This document shows, in pieces, positions 18,632 through 28,520 of a stretch of DNA of 64,000 nucleotides (its first letter is position 1; every line of letters begins with the position of its first letter). A program made the position numbers and the translations under genes. The notes below the pieces were generated by a model that had not been told where the DNA came from, ran no database searches, and saw only the letters and a program-made list of their open reading frames with translations. The stretch is taken from NCBI RefSeq assembly GCF_013364275.1, contig NZ_CP054932.1, positions 4,960,001 to 5,024,000 of the forward strand, written 5' to 3'. The stretch comes from Actinomadura sp. NAK00032 (GTDB lineage Bacteria > Actinomycetota > Actinomycetes > Streptosporangiales > Streptosporangiaceae).

Positions 18632-19567
18632 TCACAGGGTGCTCTCCAGGGGCCAGGTGGCGTTCGGGGTGACGATCGTGCCCGCGGTGCCCTCCAGGAT
18701 CTCCACGCACTGGTCCAGCCGCCCGATCGCGGCCATGTCGCCGGTCCGCTCGACGAAGCTCGCCGCGGCCGCCACCTTGGGGCCCATGGACCCGGCGGGG
18801 AAGTCCTCGGCGCGCAGTTCGTACGGGGTGGTGTGGGTGATCTCCTCCTGCTGCGGCGTGCCGTAGTTCCGCATCACCCGGGGCACGTCGGTGAGGATCA
18901 GCAGCGCGTCGGCGTCCATGCTCTCGGCGAGGACGGACGCGGTGAGGTCCTTGTCGATCACCGCCTCGACGCCCTCCAGCCGGCCCACGTCGTTGCGGAA
19001 CACCGGCACGCCCCCGCCGCCCGCGCAGACCACCACGGTCCCGAGCCGCACCAGCTCCCTGATCAGCCGTGTCTCGATCACCCGCTGCGGGCGGGGGGAC
19101 GGCACGACGCGGCGCCAGCCGTCCCCGTCCCGGCGGACCGTCCAGCCGTACTCGGCGGCGAGCTTGTCGGCCTCGTCCCGGTCGTAGACCTGCCCGACGA
19201 ACTTGGTGGGGTCCTCGAAGGCGGGGTCCACCGCCGACACCAGCGTCTGGTTGATCATCGCGACGACCTGGCGGCCCGGCAGCGCGTTCTGCAGCGCCTG
19301 CAGCATCCAGTAGCCGATCATGCCCTGGGTCTCGGCGCCGATGGTGTCCAGCGGGTACGGCCGCGTCAGGGACGGGTCGTTGACGCTCTCCAGCGACAGC
19401 ACCCCGACCTGCGGGCCGTTCCCGTGCGTGACGATCAGCTCGTGCCGGCGGGCGAGCGGCGCCAGCGACCGCACCGCGCGGTCCACGTTGGCGCGCTGCG
19501 GCGCGGCGTCGGGCGTCTCCCCCCGCCGCACCAGCGCGTTCCCTCCGAGCGCGACGACCACGCGCAT
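18632..19567 (-). CDS. arcC: Carbamate kinase
   Basis: 311 residues, amino-acid-kinase fold. N-terminal RVVVALGGNALVRRGE, the HGNGPQVGVLSLE motif and CAGGGGVPV with the conserved Lys in AVIDKDLTA match carbamate kinase. It converts carbamoyl phosphate and ADP to ATP, ammonia and carbon dioxide, the energy-yielding last step of the arginine deiminase pathway. The ATG at 19567 has GGGGGAG upstream. It lies 10 bp after the ornithine carbamoyltransferase gene. Confidence 0.95.
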   Translation of the reverse strand: MRVVVALGGNALVRRGETPDAAPQRANVDRAVRSLAPLARRHELIVTHGNGPQVGVLSLESVNDPSLTRPYPLDTIGAETQGMIGYWMLQALQNALPGRQVVAMINQTLVSAVDPAFEDPTKFVGQVYDRDEADKLAAEYGWTVRRDGDGWRRVVPSPRPQRVIETRLIRELVRLGTVVVCAGGGGVPVFRNDVGRLEGVEAVIDKDLTASVLAESMDADALLILTDVPRVMRNYGTPQQEEITHTTPYELRAEDFPAGSMGPKVAAAASFVERTGDMAAIGRLDQCVEILEGTAGTIVTPNATWPLESTL

Positions 19568-19577
19568 CCGCTCCCCC

Positions 19578-20591
19578 TCACCCGCCCGGCCCTCCGAGCG
19601 TCGCGACCATGACCGCCTTGATGGTGTGCATCCGGTTCTCGGCCTCGTCGAAGACGATGGAGGCGGCGGACTCGAACACCTCCTCGGTGACCTCCAGCGC
19701 CTCCAGGCCGGTCTTGCGGTAGATCTCCTCCCCCACCGCGGTCTCCCTGTTGTGGAAGGCGGGGAGGCAGTGCATGAACTTGGCGCCGGGGTTGCCGGTG
19801 GCCCGCATGACCTCGGCGTTCACCTGGTAGGGCGTGAGCAGCGCGATGCGCTCGTCCCACACCTGCTTGGGCTCGCCCATCGACACCCACACGTCGGTGA
19901 GGACGAAGTCGGCGCCCCGGACGCCCTCGGCGACGTCCTCGGTCAGGACGATGTCCGCCCCCGTCCCGGCCGCCACGGCCATGGACGGCCTGACGACCGT
20001 CTCCTCGTCCGGCCACAGGGTGCGCGGCGCGACGATCCGCACGTTCATGCCGAGCAGCGCGCCGGCGGCCACGTAGCTGTGGCCCATGTTGTTGCGCGCG
20101 TCGCCCAGGTAGGCGTAGGTGACGTCCTGCAAGGGCTTGCCGCTGTGCTCGCGCATGGTGAGCATGTCGGCGAGCATCTGCGTGGGGTGCCACTCGTCGG
20201 TCAGGCCGTTCCACACGGGGACGCCCGCGTACTCGGCGAGCTCTTCGACGAGCCGCTGGCTGGACCCCCGGTACTCGATGCCGTCGTACATCCGCCCCAG
20301 GACGCGGGCGGTGTCCTTCATCGACTCCTTGTGGCCGATCTGCGAGCCGCCGGGGTCGAGGTAGGTGGTGTGGGCGCCCTGGTCGTGCGCGGCGACCTCG
20401 AACGCGCAGCGCGTCCGGGTGGAGGTCTTCTCGAAGATCAGCGCGATGTTCCGGCCGGCCAGCGCGGGGGTCTCGGTGCCGGCGCGCTTGGCGGCCTTCA
20501 GCTCGGCGGCGAGGCCGAGCAGGCCCTCGAACTCGGCCGGCGTGAGGTCGAGCTCCCTGACGAGGCTGCGGCCGCGCAGGTCCAGCGCCAT
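19578..20591 (-). CDS. arcB: Ornithine carbamoyltransferase (catabolic, arginine deiminase pathway)
   Basis: 337 residues. Carbamoyl-phosphate motif [20 protein letters not shown], the ornithine loop [10 protein letters not shown] and ADMLTMREH are present. By sequence it could be anabolic (argF) or catabolic (arcB); position between arcA and arcC points to citrulline phosphorolysis in this operon. The ATG at 20591 has GGGAG 6 nt upstream; the long open frame upstream overlaps arcA and is not used. Confidence 0.92.
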   Translation of the reverse strand: MALDLRGRSLVRELDLTPAEFEGLLGLAAELKAAKRAGTETPALAGRNIALIFEKTSTRTRCAFEVAAHDQGAHTTYLDPGGSQIGHKESMKDTARVLGRMYDGIEYRGSSQRLVEELAEYAGVPVWNGLTDEWHPTQMLADMLTMREHSGKPLQDVTYAYLGDARNNMGHSYVAAGALLGMNVRIVAPRTLWPDEETVVRPSMAVAAGTGADIVLTEDVAEGVRGADFVLTDVWVSMGEPKQVWDERIALLTPYQVNAEVMRATGNPGAKFMHCLPAFHNRETAVGEEIYRKTGLEALEVTEEVFESAASIVFDEAENRMHTIKAVMVATLGGPGG

Positions 20592-20641
20592 TTCCGGTCT
20601 CCCGAGGGTCGTGCCGCGGGCGGTGCCGCGGAAGGTGGTCG

Positions 20642-21886
20642 TCAGGCGTCCCGGACGAGCGGGCAGGTCATGCAGCGCGGGCCGCCGCGCCCCCGGCCGA
20701 GCTCGCTGCCGCGGATCGTGATGACCCGGATCCCGTGGCGGCTCAGCTCGTTGTTGCTCGTCGCGTTGCGCTCGTAGGCGACGACGACGCCGGGCGAGAC
20801 GGCGAGGACGTTGGCGCCGTCGTCCCACTGCTCGCGCTCGGCGGAGAACACGTCCTGCGTCGGAGTGATGACCTTGATGCCGTCCAGGCCGAGCGCGGCG
20901 GCGATCGCCCGGTGCATGTCCTGCGCCGGGTGATCGGTGATCTTCAGTTCCTTCTCGGTGTCGCCGGGCTCGACGGTGTGCGACGGCAGCATGCCCATCC
21001 CCGCGTAGGCGGTGAACACGCCGTGGTCGACCATCGTCATGACGGTGTCCAGGTGCATGAACGCCCGCTTGTGCGGCATCCGCAGGGCGACGATCCGGGT
21101 GCACGACCCGGCGGCGAACAGCGACTGCGCGAGCATCTCGACGGCCTGCGGCTGCGTCCGCTCGCTCATCCCGACCAGCACGGCGCCGTTCCCGATGACC
21201 AGGACGTCGCCGCCCTCCAGCGTCGCCGGGGCCATCGCCGTCCCGCTGCTCCACACGCGGAAGCCGCCCTCGGCGGGCCGGCCGTAGCCGGCGGCGAACA
21301 GCGGGTGCCAGCGGTAGACGGCCTCCATGTTCACCGTCTCGCGCATCCGCGCCTTCTTGCGCATGGTGTTGATCGAGACGCCGTCGTAGATCCAGCAGGA
21401 GGTGTCGCGGGTGAACAGGTGGTTCGGCAGCGGCGGCAGGATGAACCCGTCCGCCGGGATGGAGTGGAACGCGATGGACGCGGGCTCGGGCATCCGCTCC
21501 AGCATCTCCCGCTTGGTGATGCCGCCGACCAGGTAGGAGCCCAGCTCGTGGACGTCCATCGCGTCGAGGCAGTTGCGGATCGCGTCGGTGGCGAGCGGGC
21601 CGAACCAGTGCGGGTCGACGACGGCGTCCAGGATGTGCTTGCGCGCCTCGGGGATCCCGATCGTCTCGCGCAGCAGGTCGATCAGCAGGTGCGTGCGCAC
21701 GCCCTCCGCCCGCAGGACGTCCTCGAACTCCTCGTGCTCCTCCACCGCGCGCCGCACCCACAGCACGTCGTCGAACAGCAGCCCCGCCGCGTTGGACGGG
21801 GTGAGCCGCTTCAGCGACAGCTCGGGCCGGTGCAGCAGGACCTCCCGGAGCCGGCCGGCCTCCGAGTCAACGTGAAACATCCCCAC
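20642..21886 (-). CDS. arcA: Arginine deiminase
   Basis: 414 residues. Guanidino-group-modifying fold: [38 protein letters not shown], catalytic His in [10 protein letters not shown] and nucleophilic Cys near the C-terminus in [14 protein letters not shown]. It hydrolyses arginine to citrulline and ammonia. First gene of the arc operon; GGAGGTGGGG stands directly before the ATG at 21886. The pathway gives ATP without respiration and raises pH. About 190 bp separate it from the divergent ABC transporter. Confidence 0.95.
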   Translation of the reverse strand: MGMFHVDSEAGRLREVLLHRPELSLKRLTPSNAAGLLFDDVLWVRRAVEEHEEFEDVLRAEGVRTHLLIDLLRETIGIPEARKHILDAVVDPHWFGPLATDAIRNCLDAMDVHELGSYLVGGITKREMLERMPEPASIAFHSIPADGFILPPLPNHLFTRDTSCWIYDGVSINTMRKKARMRETVNMEAVYRWHPLFAAGYGRPAEGGFRVWSSGTAMAPATLEGGDVLVIGNGAVLVGMSERTQPQAVEMLAQSLFAAGSCTRIVALRMPHKRAFMHLDTVMTMVDHGVFTAYAGMGMLPSHTVEPGDTEKELKITDHPAQDMHRAIAAALGLDGIKVITPTQDVFSAEREQWDDGANVLAVSPGVVVAYERNATSNNELSRHGIRVITIRGSELGRGRGGPRCMTCPLVRDA

Positions 21887-22065
21887 CTCCGCCGAGCGCG
21901 GCCGCGTCGCCGCGCGCCCCCTGCCCGCCGGGGCCGGCCCGGCGGTACGACCGCGATTCCCGCGCTCGGGCCCGCGAAACCCGGCCGGCTCCGACCCGGG
22001 GGCTTGACCCGACCTTCACCCGGCGCGGCGCCGGGGCCCGGCGCGAAGCTGCCCGGCCGCAGACC

Positions 22066-22071
22066 TAGACT
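22066..22071 (+). promoter_or_regulatory. -10 hexamer of a probable leaderless transcript (ABC exporter)
   Basis: TAGACT ends 7 nt before the ATG at 22079. Start of transcription would fall on or next to the A of the start codon; no ribosome site is present upstream of it. Confidence 0.55.
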
Positions 22072-22078
22072 CGTCGGC

Positions 22079-23029
22079 ATGACACCCCCCGGAGGCGGCG
22101 ACCGGCACAGCGCCGTCGAGCTGCGCTCGCTCGTGAAGCGCTACGGGACGGCCGGCCGGGAGCGGCGGGCCGTGGACGGGCTGTCCCTCGACGCCGCCCG
22201 GGGCGCCGTCACAGCGCTGCTCGGCCCGAACGGCGCGGGCAAGACCACCACGATCGAGATCTGCGAGGGGTTCCGGCGGGCCGACGCGGGCACCGTCCGC
22301 GTCCTCGGGCTCGACCCGGCCGCCGACGCGCGGGCGCTGAAGCCGCGGGTCGGGGTGATGCCGCAGTCGGGCGGCGTGCCGGGCACGGCCCGCGCCGGGG
22401 AGTTCCTGGAGCTGGTCGCCTCCTTCCACGCGGCGCCGCTCGGCACCGCCGCGCTGCTGGAGCGGCTCGGCCTCACCGAGCACGCCCGCACCCCGTTCCG
22501 CCGCATGTCCGGCGGGCAGCAGCAGCGGCTGTCCCTGGCCGTCGCCATCGTCGGGCGTCCCGAGCTGGTCTTCCTGGACGAGCCCACCACCGGCCTCGAC
22601 CCGCAGGCCAGGCACGCCACCTGGGACCTCATCGGCGACCTGCGCGCCGCCGGGGTGTCGGTGGTCCTCACCACCCACAACATGGAGGAGGCCGAGCGCC
22701 TCTCCGACCACGTCGTCATCGTCGACCACGGCAGGGTCGTCGCCGAGGGCGCCCCCGAGGTGCTGACCGGCGCCGAGCGGCAGCTGCGGTTCCGCGCCCG
22801 GCCCGGCCTCGGCCTCGACGAGCTGCTCGCGGCGCTGCCCGCGGGGAGCGCCGCCAAGGAGTCGCCCGCCGGGCACTACCTGATCGAGGCGGACGTGCGG
22901 CCCGAACTGCTGGCCACCGTCACCGCCTGGTGCGCCTCCCACGGCGTCCTCACCGAGGACCTGCGGATCGAGCGCCGCACCCTGGAGGACGTCTTCCTCG
23001 AACTGACCGGACGGGAGCTGCGCGCATGA
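22079..23029 (+). CDS. ABC transporter ATP-binding protein (ABC-2 exporter)
   Basis: 316 residues, one ATPase domain: Walker A GPNGAGKT near residue 50, a Q-loop in VGVMPQSGG, signature MSGGQQQRLSLA, Walker B LVFLDEPTTGLD, switch His in LTTHNMEEAERL. A C-terminal extension after residue 225 resembles DrrA-type drug-export ATPases. The product probably exports a hydrophobic compound with the permease encoded next. It appears leaderless, with its -10 at 22066. The stop overlaps the permease start (ATGA). Confidence 0.93.
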   Translation: MTPPGGGDRHSAVELRSLVKRYGTAGRERRAVDGLSLDAARGAVTALLGPNGAGKTTTIEICEGFRRADAGTVRVLGLDPAADARALKPRVGVMPQSGGVPGTARAGEFLELVASFHAAPLGTAALLERLGLTEHARTPFRRMSGGQQQRLSLAVAIVGRPELVFLDEPTTGLDPQARHATWDLIGDLRAAGVSVVLTTHNMEEAERLSDHVVIVDHGRVVAEGAPEVLTGAERQLRFRARPGLGLDELLAALPAGSAAKESPAGHYLIEADVRPELLATVTAWCASHGVLTEDLRIERRTLEDVFLELTGRELRA

Positions 23030-23796
23030 CCGCCCCGCTGGACCTGTCCCCCGCGCCGGGAGCCGTGCCGCTGCCGCGGATGGTCATGTCCCAGGCCCGC
23101 TACGAGTTCCGCACCGTGCTGCGCAACGGCGAGCAGCTGCTGCTGACGCTGATCATCCCGGTGGTGCTGCTCGTGCTGTTCAGCGCCACCTCGCTGCTGG
23201 ACCTCGGCGCCGGCCGCCGGGTCGACTTCCTCACCCCCGGCATCCTCGCGCTCGCGGTGATGTCGACGGCGTTCACCGGGCAGGCGATCGGGACCGGGTT
23301 CGAGCGGCGCTACGGCGTCCTCAAGCGGCTCGGCGCCACCCCGCTGCCGCGCGGCGGGCTCATCGCCGCCAAGACCGCCAGCGTGCTCGCCGTCGAGGCG
23401 GTGCAGGCCGCGGTGATCTGCGCGGTCGCGCTGGCGCTCGGCTGGCACCCGGCCGGCGACCCCGGCTCGGTGGTCGTCCTGCTGCTGCTCGGCACCGCCG
23501 CGTTCTCCGGGTTCGGGCTGCTCATGGCCGGGACGCTGCGCGCCGAGGCCACCCTCGCCGCCGCCAACCTGGTCTACATCCTGCTGCTGGCCGTCGGCGG
23601 TGTCGTGTTCCCGCTCGAGAAGTTCCCCGGCCCGGTGCGCGACGCCCTGGAACTGCTGCCGATCTCGGCGCTGGCGGGCGGGCTGCGCGACGTCCTGCGG
23701 GACGGCGCCGCGCTCCCCGCGCAACCCCTGCTCGTCCTCGCGGTGTGGGCCGTCGCCGGACTCGCCCTCGCCGCCCGCTTCTTCCGGTGGGAGTGA
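23026..23796 (+). CDS. ABC-2 family permease
   Basis: 256 residues with six membrane helices in the ABC-2 pattern: a cytoplasmic N-terminus ending in QARYEFRTVLRNGEQ, helix 1 LLLTLIIPVVLLVLF, a loop with GFERRYGVLKRLGATPLPRG (the coupling-helix region with its conserved RLGATP), then four more helices and a final one before RFFRWE. It is the membrane partner of the ATPase overlapping it by 4 bp. Substrate unknown. Confidence 0.9.
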   Translation: MTAPLDLSPAPGAVPLPRMVMSQARYEFRTVLRNGEQLLLTLIIPVVLLVLFSATSLLDLGAGRRVDFLTPGILALAVMSTAFTGQAIGTGFERRYGVLKRLGATPLPRGGLIAAKTASVLAVEAVQAAVICAVALALGWHPAGDPGSVVVLLLLGTAAFSGFGLLMAGTLRAEATLAAANLVYILLLAVGGVVFPLEKFPGPVRDALELLPISALAGGLRDVLRDGAALPAQPLLVLAVWAVAGLALAARFFRWE

Positions 23797-23799
23797 TCG

Positions 23800-24747
23800 T
23801 TGGCACTCGCTGAGGCGCCCGGCTCGTTCGGCGGCGCGAGCCGCGCCCCCGGCCGCGTGCGCGCGCTGTCGCCCGCGTCGGTGCCGCCGCCCGCGCTGAT
23901 CCTGCTCGGCATCGTGTCCGTGCAGGTCGGCGCCGGCCTGGCCAAGCACCTGTTCGACCGGCTCCCGCCGACGTCGGTCGTGTCGATCCGGCTGCTGGCC
24001 TCGGCGCTCGTGCTGGGCTTCCTGGCCCGCCGGGCGCTGCTGCCGGTGCTGCGCGAGCACTCCTGGAAGAGCCTCGCGGTCGTCGCCGGCTACGGCGTCT
24101 CCCTGGCCGGGATGAACTTCGCCTTCTACCAGTCGCTGTCGCGGATCCCGCTGGGCGTGGCGGTGACGATCGAGTTCCTCGGCCCGCTGTCGGTCGCCAT
24201 CGCCGGCTCCCGCCGCCCCCGCGACCTGGTGTGGGTGGCGCTCGCCGCCGCCGGGGTCCTGATGCTGGCCCGGGGCGGCGGCGATCTCGACATCGTCGGC
24301 ATCGGGTTCGCGCTGCTCGCGGCCGTCGGCTGGGCCGCCTACATCCTGCTCACCGCCGCGACCGGGCAGCGCATCCCCGGCACCACCGGGCTGGCCCTGG
24401 CGAGCATCGTCGGCACGCTGGTGATCCTGCCGGGCGGCATCGCGAGCGGCGTCGCCGCGGGCGGCGGCGCCCTGCTCGACCCGACGCTGCTGCTGATCGG
24501 GCTCGGCGTCGGGCTGCTGTCGTCGGTGATCCCGTACTCGCTGGAGCTGGAGGCGCTGCGCCGGGTGCCCGCCCGCGTCTTCGGGATCCTGATGAGCCTG
24601 GAGCCCGCCGTCGCGGCGCTCGTCGGGCTCGTCGTGCTCGGCGAGGTCCTGTCCGGGCGGCAGTGGGTCGCGGTCGGCTGCGTCATCGCCGCCTGCGCCG
24701 GGGCCACCCGCGGCCAGAAGGATCCGCCGGAGGCGCCCGAAGCCTGA
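23800..24747 (+). CDS. EamA-family (DMT superfamily) transporter
   Basis: 315 residues with ten membrane helices in two EamA repeats; motifs include [28 protein letters not shown] and [36 protein letters not shown]. This resembles RhtA/YdcZ-like exporters of amino acids and metabolites. The start is a TTG at 23800, chosen because GGGAG is 6-7 nt upstream and it lies 3 bp after the permease stop. An operon with the ABC genes is likely. Confidence 0.88.
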   Translation: MALAEAPGSFGGASRAPGRVRALSPASVPPPALILLGIVSVQVGAGLAKHLFDRLPPTSVVSIRLLASALVLGFLARRALLPVLREHSWKSLAVVAGYGVSLAGMNFAFYQSLSRIPLGVAVTIEFLGPLSVAIAGSRRPRDLVWVALAAAGVLMLARGGGDLDIVGIGFALLAAVGWAAYILLTAATGQRIPGTTGLALASIVGTLVILPGGIASGVAAGGGALLDPTLLLIGLGVGLLSSVIPYSLELEALRRVPARVFGILMSLEPAVAALVGLVVLGEVLSGRQWVAVGCVIAACAGATRGQKDPPEAPEA

Positions 24748-24812
24748 GCGGCGGCGGGCTCGTGTGGCAGGGTGGAAAGATCAGATCGTCCAGCATGGGG
24801 AAGGGAGCCGCC

Positions 24813-25649
24813 GTGATCGGCCGGACCGAGGACCAGGGCATCCCGCCGGAGTTCTTCGAGGCGGGCTCGGCCTCGTTCGTCGACTTCCTGCGCGTCCACT
24901 CCCCCGAGCTGCTCCCGGTCAACCGGGTGCCGGAGGGCGACGCGCCGGAGCTGCCGCACGGCACGACCGTCCTCGCGCTGCAGTTCCCGGGCGGCGTCAT
25001 GATGGCCGGCGACCGGCGCGCCACGCAGGGCAACCGCATCGCCTACCGGGAGCTGGACAAGGTCCAGCGCGCCGACGAGTACTCCGCCGTCGCGTTCGCC
25101 GGGACGGTCGGGCTGGCGCTGGAGATGGTCCGGCTGTTCCAGGTCGAGCTGGAGCACTACGAGAAGATGGAGACCGTCCCGCTGTCGCTGCCGGGCAAGG
25201 CCCGCCGGCTGGGCGCGGTCATCCAGGCCAACCTCGCCCAGGCGCTGCAGGGCCTCGCCGTCGTGCCGCTGTTCGCCGGGTACGACCCCGGCACCGCGGA
25301 GAGCCGCATCTACACCTACGACATCACCGGCGCCCCGCAGGAGGCCCGCGACTTCCACGCCGACGGGTCTGGCTCCCCGTACGCGCTGGGCGCACTGAAG
25401 AAGCTGTACCGGCGCGACCTGTCCCTGGAGGACGCCGCCACCGTGTGCGTCCAGGCCCTGTACGACGCGGCCGACGACGACACCGCCACCGGCGGGCCCG
25501 ACCCGTCCCGGCGGATCTACCCGACGGTCGCGGTCGTCACCGAGGACGGCTACCGCCGGCTGCCCGAGGACCAGGTCTCCGCGATCGCCGACGCGGTCGT
25601 CCGCGGCCGGATGGACAGCCCCGGCGGGCCCACCGCGCCGCTGCGCTGA
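24813..25649 (+). CDS. prcB: 20S proteasome beta subunit (orphan copy, no alpha subunit next to it)
   Basis: 278 residues. A 50-residue propeptide ([18 protein letters not shown]...) ends at Gly50; cleavage would expose the catalytic Thr51 of GTTVLALQF. Counting from it, Asp17 (AGDRRAT) and Lys33 (ELDKVQ) are in place, as are the Ser in GSGSPYALG and [14 protein letters not shown]. The proteolytic site is therefore complete. In actinobacteria prcB is normally followed by prcA and preceded by pup; here the neighbours are an EamA transporter and polX. I chose the GTG at 24813 (AAGGGAG upstream) over the ATG at 24795. Confidence 0.9.
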   Translation: MIGRTEDQGIPPEFFEAGSASFVDFLRVHSPELLPVNRVPEGDAPELPHGTTVLALQFPGGVMMAGDRRATQGNRIAYRELDKVQRADEYSAVAFAGTVGLALEMVRLFQVELEHYEKMETVPLSLPGKARRLGAVIQANLAQALQGLAVVPLFAGYDPGTAESRIYTYDITGAPQEARDFHADGSGSPYALGALKKLYRRDLSLEDAATVCVQALYDAADDDTATGGPDPSRRIYPTVAVVTEDGYRRLPEDQVSAIADAVVRGRMDSPGGPTAPLR

Positions 25650-25700
25650 GCACCGGGCCGAGCACGGGAAACGTCGTACCCCCCGCCTAGACTCGGCCGT

Positions 25701-27422
25701 ATGGCACGCGCTAACGACGAGGCCGCCGCGCTCATCCAGGAGCTGGCCGACCTGCTGTCCATCACCGGCGGTGACGCCTTCAAGATCAGGGCGTACGAGA
25801 AGGCGGCGCGGGCGATCGCCGGGTACCCCGACGACATCGCGGGCCTCGACCTGGCCGGGCTGCGCACGATCCCGGCCGTGGGCGAGGCGATCGCCAAGAA
25901 GGTCCTCGACTACAACACCACGGGCACGATCCGGCAGGTGGAGGAGCTGCGCACCCAGATCCCGGCCGGGGTCCGCGCGCTCACCGCCATCCCCACGCTC
26001 GGCCCGAAGAAGGCCCTGGCCGTCTACGAGGAGCTCGGCATCTCCTCGGTGGACGAGCTGGCCGCCGCCATCGGGGAGGGGCGGCTGCGCGGCCTCAAGG
26101 GCTTCGGCGCCAAGACCGAGGAGAACATCCTGCGCGGCATCGAGCTGCTGCGCAGCTCCGGGGAGCGCGTCCTGGTCGACGCCGCCGCGGCCGTCGCCGA
26201 CGAGATCACCGCCGCGCTGGCGGAGCTGCCCCAGGTGGAGCGCTGCGCCCACGCCGGGTCCCTGCGCCGGATGCGCGAGACCATCGGCGACGTCGACGTC
26301 CTCGCCGCGTCCCGCGACCCGCGCCCGATCATGGCGGCCTTCACCGCGCTGCCGTTCGTCGCGGAGGTCATCGCGAGCGGCGACAAGAAGACCTCGATCC
26401 GCACCGCCAAGGGGCTGCAGGTCGACCTGCGCGTCGTCCCGCCCGAGTCGTGGGGCGCCGCGCTGCAGTACTTCACCGGCTCGCAGGCGCACAACATCCG
26501 CACCCGCGAGATCGCGGTGAAGGCGGGCCTCAAGCTGTCGGAGTACGGCCTGTTCGACGCCGAGACCGACGAGCTGATCGTGTCGGAGACCGAGGAGGAG
26601 GTGTACGAGCGCCTCGGCCTGCCGTGGGTGCACCCCGCGCTCCGCGAGGACACCGGCGAGATCGAGGCCGCCCTGAAGGACGGGCTGCCCCGCCTCGTCA
26701 CCGTCGGCGACCTGCGCGGCGACCTGCACAGCCACACCGACCTGACCGACGGCATCGCCTCCCTGGCCGACATGGCCGCCGCCGCGCACGCCCGCGGCCT
26801 GGAGTACTACGCGATCACCGACCACGCGCCGAACCTGGTGATGCAGCGCATGACGGACGAGAAGATGCTCGCCCAGCGCGCCGAGATCGCCGAACTCCAG
26901 AAGCACTACGGCGACCTGGTCCTGCTGCACGGCACCGAGCTCAACATCGACCCCGACGGCGGCGTCGACTGGGACGCCGACTTCCTGTCCGGCTTCGACG
27001 TGTGCGTCGCCTCGGTCCACTCGCACTTCACCCAGGACCAGGCGGCCATGACCCGGCGGCTCGTCCGCGCGTGCGAGAACCCGCACGTGCACGTGATCGG
27101 CCACCCGACCGCGCGCAGCATCGGCCGCCGCCCGCCGGTCGACGCCGACTGGGACGAGGTGTTCCGCGCCGCCGCCCGCACCGGCACCGCCATGGAGATC
27201 GACTCGTTCCCCGACCGGCTCGACCTGCCCGCCGACCTGGTCCGCCGCGCGAAGCGGTTCGGGGTGAAGTTCTCCGTCGACACCGACGCGCACTCCCTCG
27301 CGCACCACCGCAACATCCGCTACGGGATCGGCACCGCCCAGCGCGGCTGGCTGACCCCCGACGACGTCATCAACACCTGGCCCCTCCCCCGCCTCCGCGA
27401 GTTCCTCGGCAAGAAGCCGTAG
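25701..27422 (+). CDS. polX: PolX-family DNA polymerase / 3'-5' exonuclease
   Basis: 573 residues in three parts. Residues 1-140 hold helix-hairpin-helix motifs (LRTIPAVGEAIAKKVLD; GFGAKTEENILRGI). Residues about 150-320 form the family X polymerase palm with the metal-binding Asp pair in GSLRRMRETIGDVDVLA. Residues about 335-570 form a PHP phosphoesterase with LHSHTD, ITDHAPN, HGTELNI, VASVHSHF, VIGHPTAR and DTDAHS supplying metal ligands. The enzyme acts in base-excision and gap repair. It appears leaderless: TAGACT (25688-25693) lies 7 nt before the ATG. Confidence 0.94.
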   Translation: MARANDEAAALIQELADLLSITGGDAFKIRAYEKAARAIAGYPDDIAGLDLAGLRTIPAVGEAIAKKVLDYNTTGTIRQVEELRTQIPAGVRALTAIPTLGPKKALAVYEELGISSVDELAAAIGEGRLRGLKGFGAKTEENILRGIELLRSSGERVLVDAAAAVADEITAALAELPQVERCAHAGSLRRMRETIGDVDVLAASRDPRPIMAAFTALPFVAEVIASGDKKTSIRTAKGLQVDLRVVPPESWGAALQYFTGSQAHNIRTREIAVKAGLKLSEYGLFDAETDELIVSETEEEVYERLGLPWVHPALREDTGEIEAALKDGLPRLVTVGDLRGDLHSHTDLTDGIASLADMAAAAHARGLEYYAITDHAPNLVMQRMTDEKMLAQRAEIAELQKHYGDLVLLHGTELNIDPDGGVDWDADFLSGFDVCVASVHSHFTQDQAAMTRRLVRACENPHVHVIGHPTARSIGRRPPVDADWDEVFRAAARTGTAMEIDSFPDRLDLPADLVRRAKRFGVKFSVDTDAHSLAHHRNIRYGIGTAQRGWLTPDDVINTWPLPRLREFLGKKP

Positions 27423-27432
27423 CGGGCGCGGG

Positions 27433-27486
27433 GTCTCAGGCGGGCTGCGGGTCTCAGGCGGGCTGCGGGTCTCAGGCGGGCTGCGG
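27433..27486. repeat. Three perfect 18-bp tandem repeats containing the ctaA stop codon
   Basis: GTCTCAGGCGGGCTGCGG occurs three times head to tail (27433-27450, 27451-27468, 27469-27486). On the minus strand each unit encodes Pro-Gln-Pro-Ala-stop, so the real ctaA terminus is followed by two further copies of its own C-terminus and stop. The array fills the gap between convergent polX and ctaA. Confidence 0.9.
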
Positions 27487-28473
27487 GGTCTCCGCCTGGC
27501 GGGCGGGGGCCGGGGCGGGCACCGCGATGGGGGCGGGGCCCCGGTCGCGGAGGGCGAAGTAGAGGCGGAACGCCGCGATCCACATCAGCACCGCGCCGAG
27601 CATGTGCAGCAGCACCAGCCCGGCGGGGACGCCGAGGAAGTACTGGGTGTAGCCGATCGCGCCCTGGACGACGAGGAGGCCCGCCAGCTCCAGCGCCCGC
27701 AGGCGCGCGCTCCGCAGGCCGGGGCCGCCGGCGCGGTACAGGGCGATGATGACGGCCACCGTCAGCGCGATGGTGAGCCAGGCCAGCTCACCGTGGATGC
27801 GGGCGACGTCGGTGATGTCGAAGCCGTAGCGGCGGGACTCGGCGTCGCCCGCGTGGGGGCCGGTGCCGGTGACGACGGTGCCCGCGACGAGCACGGCGGC
27901 GCACGCGGCCAGCAGCACGGCGGCGAGGCCGCGCGTCCACGGCCCGGTGAGCCGGCGCGGCGGCGCGTCGCCCTCCCCGGCGCGGATCCACAGCGCGACG
28001 CAGAACACCAGCAGCGCGGGCGAGACGAGGAAGTGCAGCGACACGGCGGCCGGGTGCAGCTCGGTGAGGACGACGATGCCGCCGATGACGGCCTGCGCGA
28101 CCACGCTCATCGGCTGCGCGAGCGCCCACCAGACCAGGTCCTTGCGGCGCGGGACGAGCCGCAGCGCCGCGACGAACACCAGGATGCCGACACCGAGCAC
28201 CACGAAGGTGATCAGCCGGTTGCCGAACTCGATCGACATGTTCAGCCAGTGGTGCTCGGGGTTGTGCGTGGGGACGAGGCTGTCGCCGCTGCAGCGCGGC
28301 CACTCGGGGCAGCCGAGCCCTGACTCGGTGACCCGCACGGCCCCGCCGCTGACGACGATCAGCACGTTGCCGACGACGCCGAGCAGCGCGAGCAGCCGCA
28401 GCGATCCATGGGTCGGACGCCACACGGCGTTCCAGGTCCGGTTCAGGAGGTTGGTCGACGGTCGCTCTGCCAC
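27472..28473 (-). CDS. ctaA: Heme A synthase (COX15/CtaA)
   Basis: 333 residues, eight membrane helices. Heme-binding histidines are seen in HHWLNMSIEFGNRL, HPAAVSLHF, ARIHGELAW and LVLLHMLGAV. The external loop carries a redox Cys pair in GLGCPEWPRCSG. It oxidises heme O to heme A for cytochrome aa3 oxidase. Start GTG at 28473, with TACGAT 6 nt upstream on the minus strand, so the transcript is probably leaderless. ctaB lies two genes away on the same strand. Confidence 0.93.
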   Translation of the reverse strand: MAERPSTNLLNRTWNAVWRPTHGSLRLLALLGVVGNVLIVVSGGAVRVTESGLGCPEWPRCSGDSLVPTHNPEHHWLNMSIEFGNRLITFVVLGVGILVFVAALRLVPRRKDLVWWALAQPMSVVAQAVIGGIVVLTELHPAAVSLHFLVSPALLVFCVALWIRAGEGDAPPRRLTGPWTRGLAAVLLAACAAVLVAGTVVTGTGPHAGDAESRRYGFDITDVARIHGELAWLTIALTVAVIIALYRAGGPGLRSARLRALELAGLLVVQGAIGYTQYFLGVPAGLVLLHMLGAVLMWIAAFRLYFALRDRGPAPIAVPAPAPARQAETPQPA

Positions 28474-28520
28474 GGCCCCATCGTATGGCCGGGTCCCGGT
28501 GGTCCCGACTCGCCCCCCGG

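Noticed and set aside
27433-27486. CRISPR array at the 18-bp repeats
   Set aside because: The three repeats are directly adjacent with no spacers and overlap a gene end.
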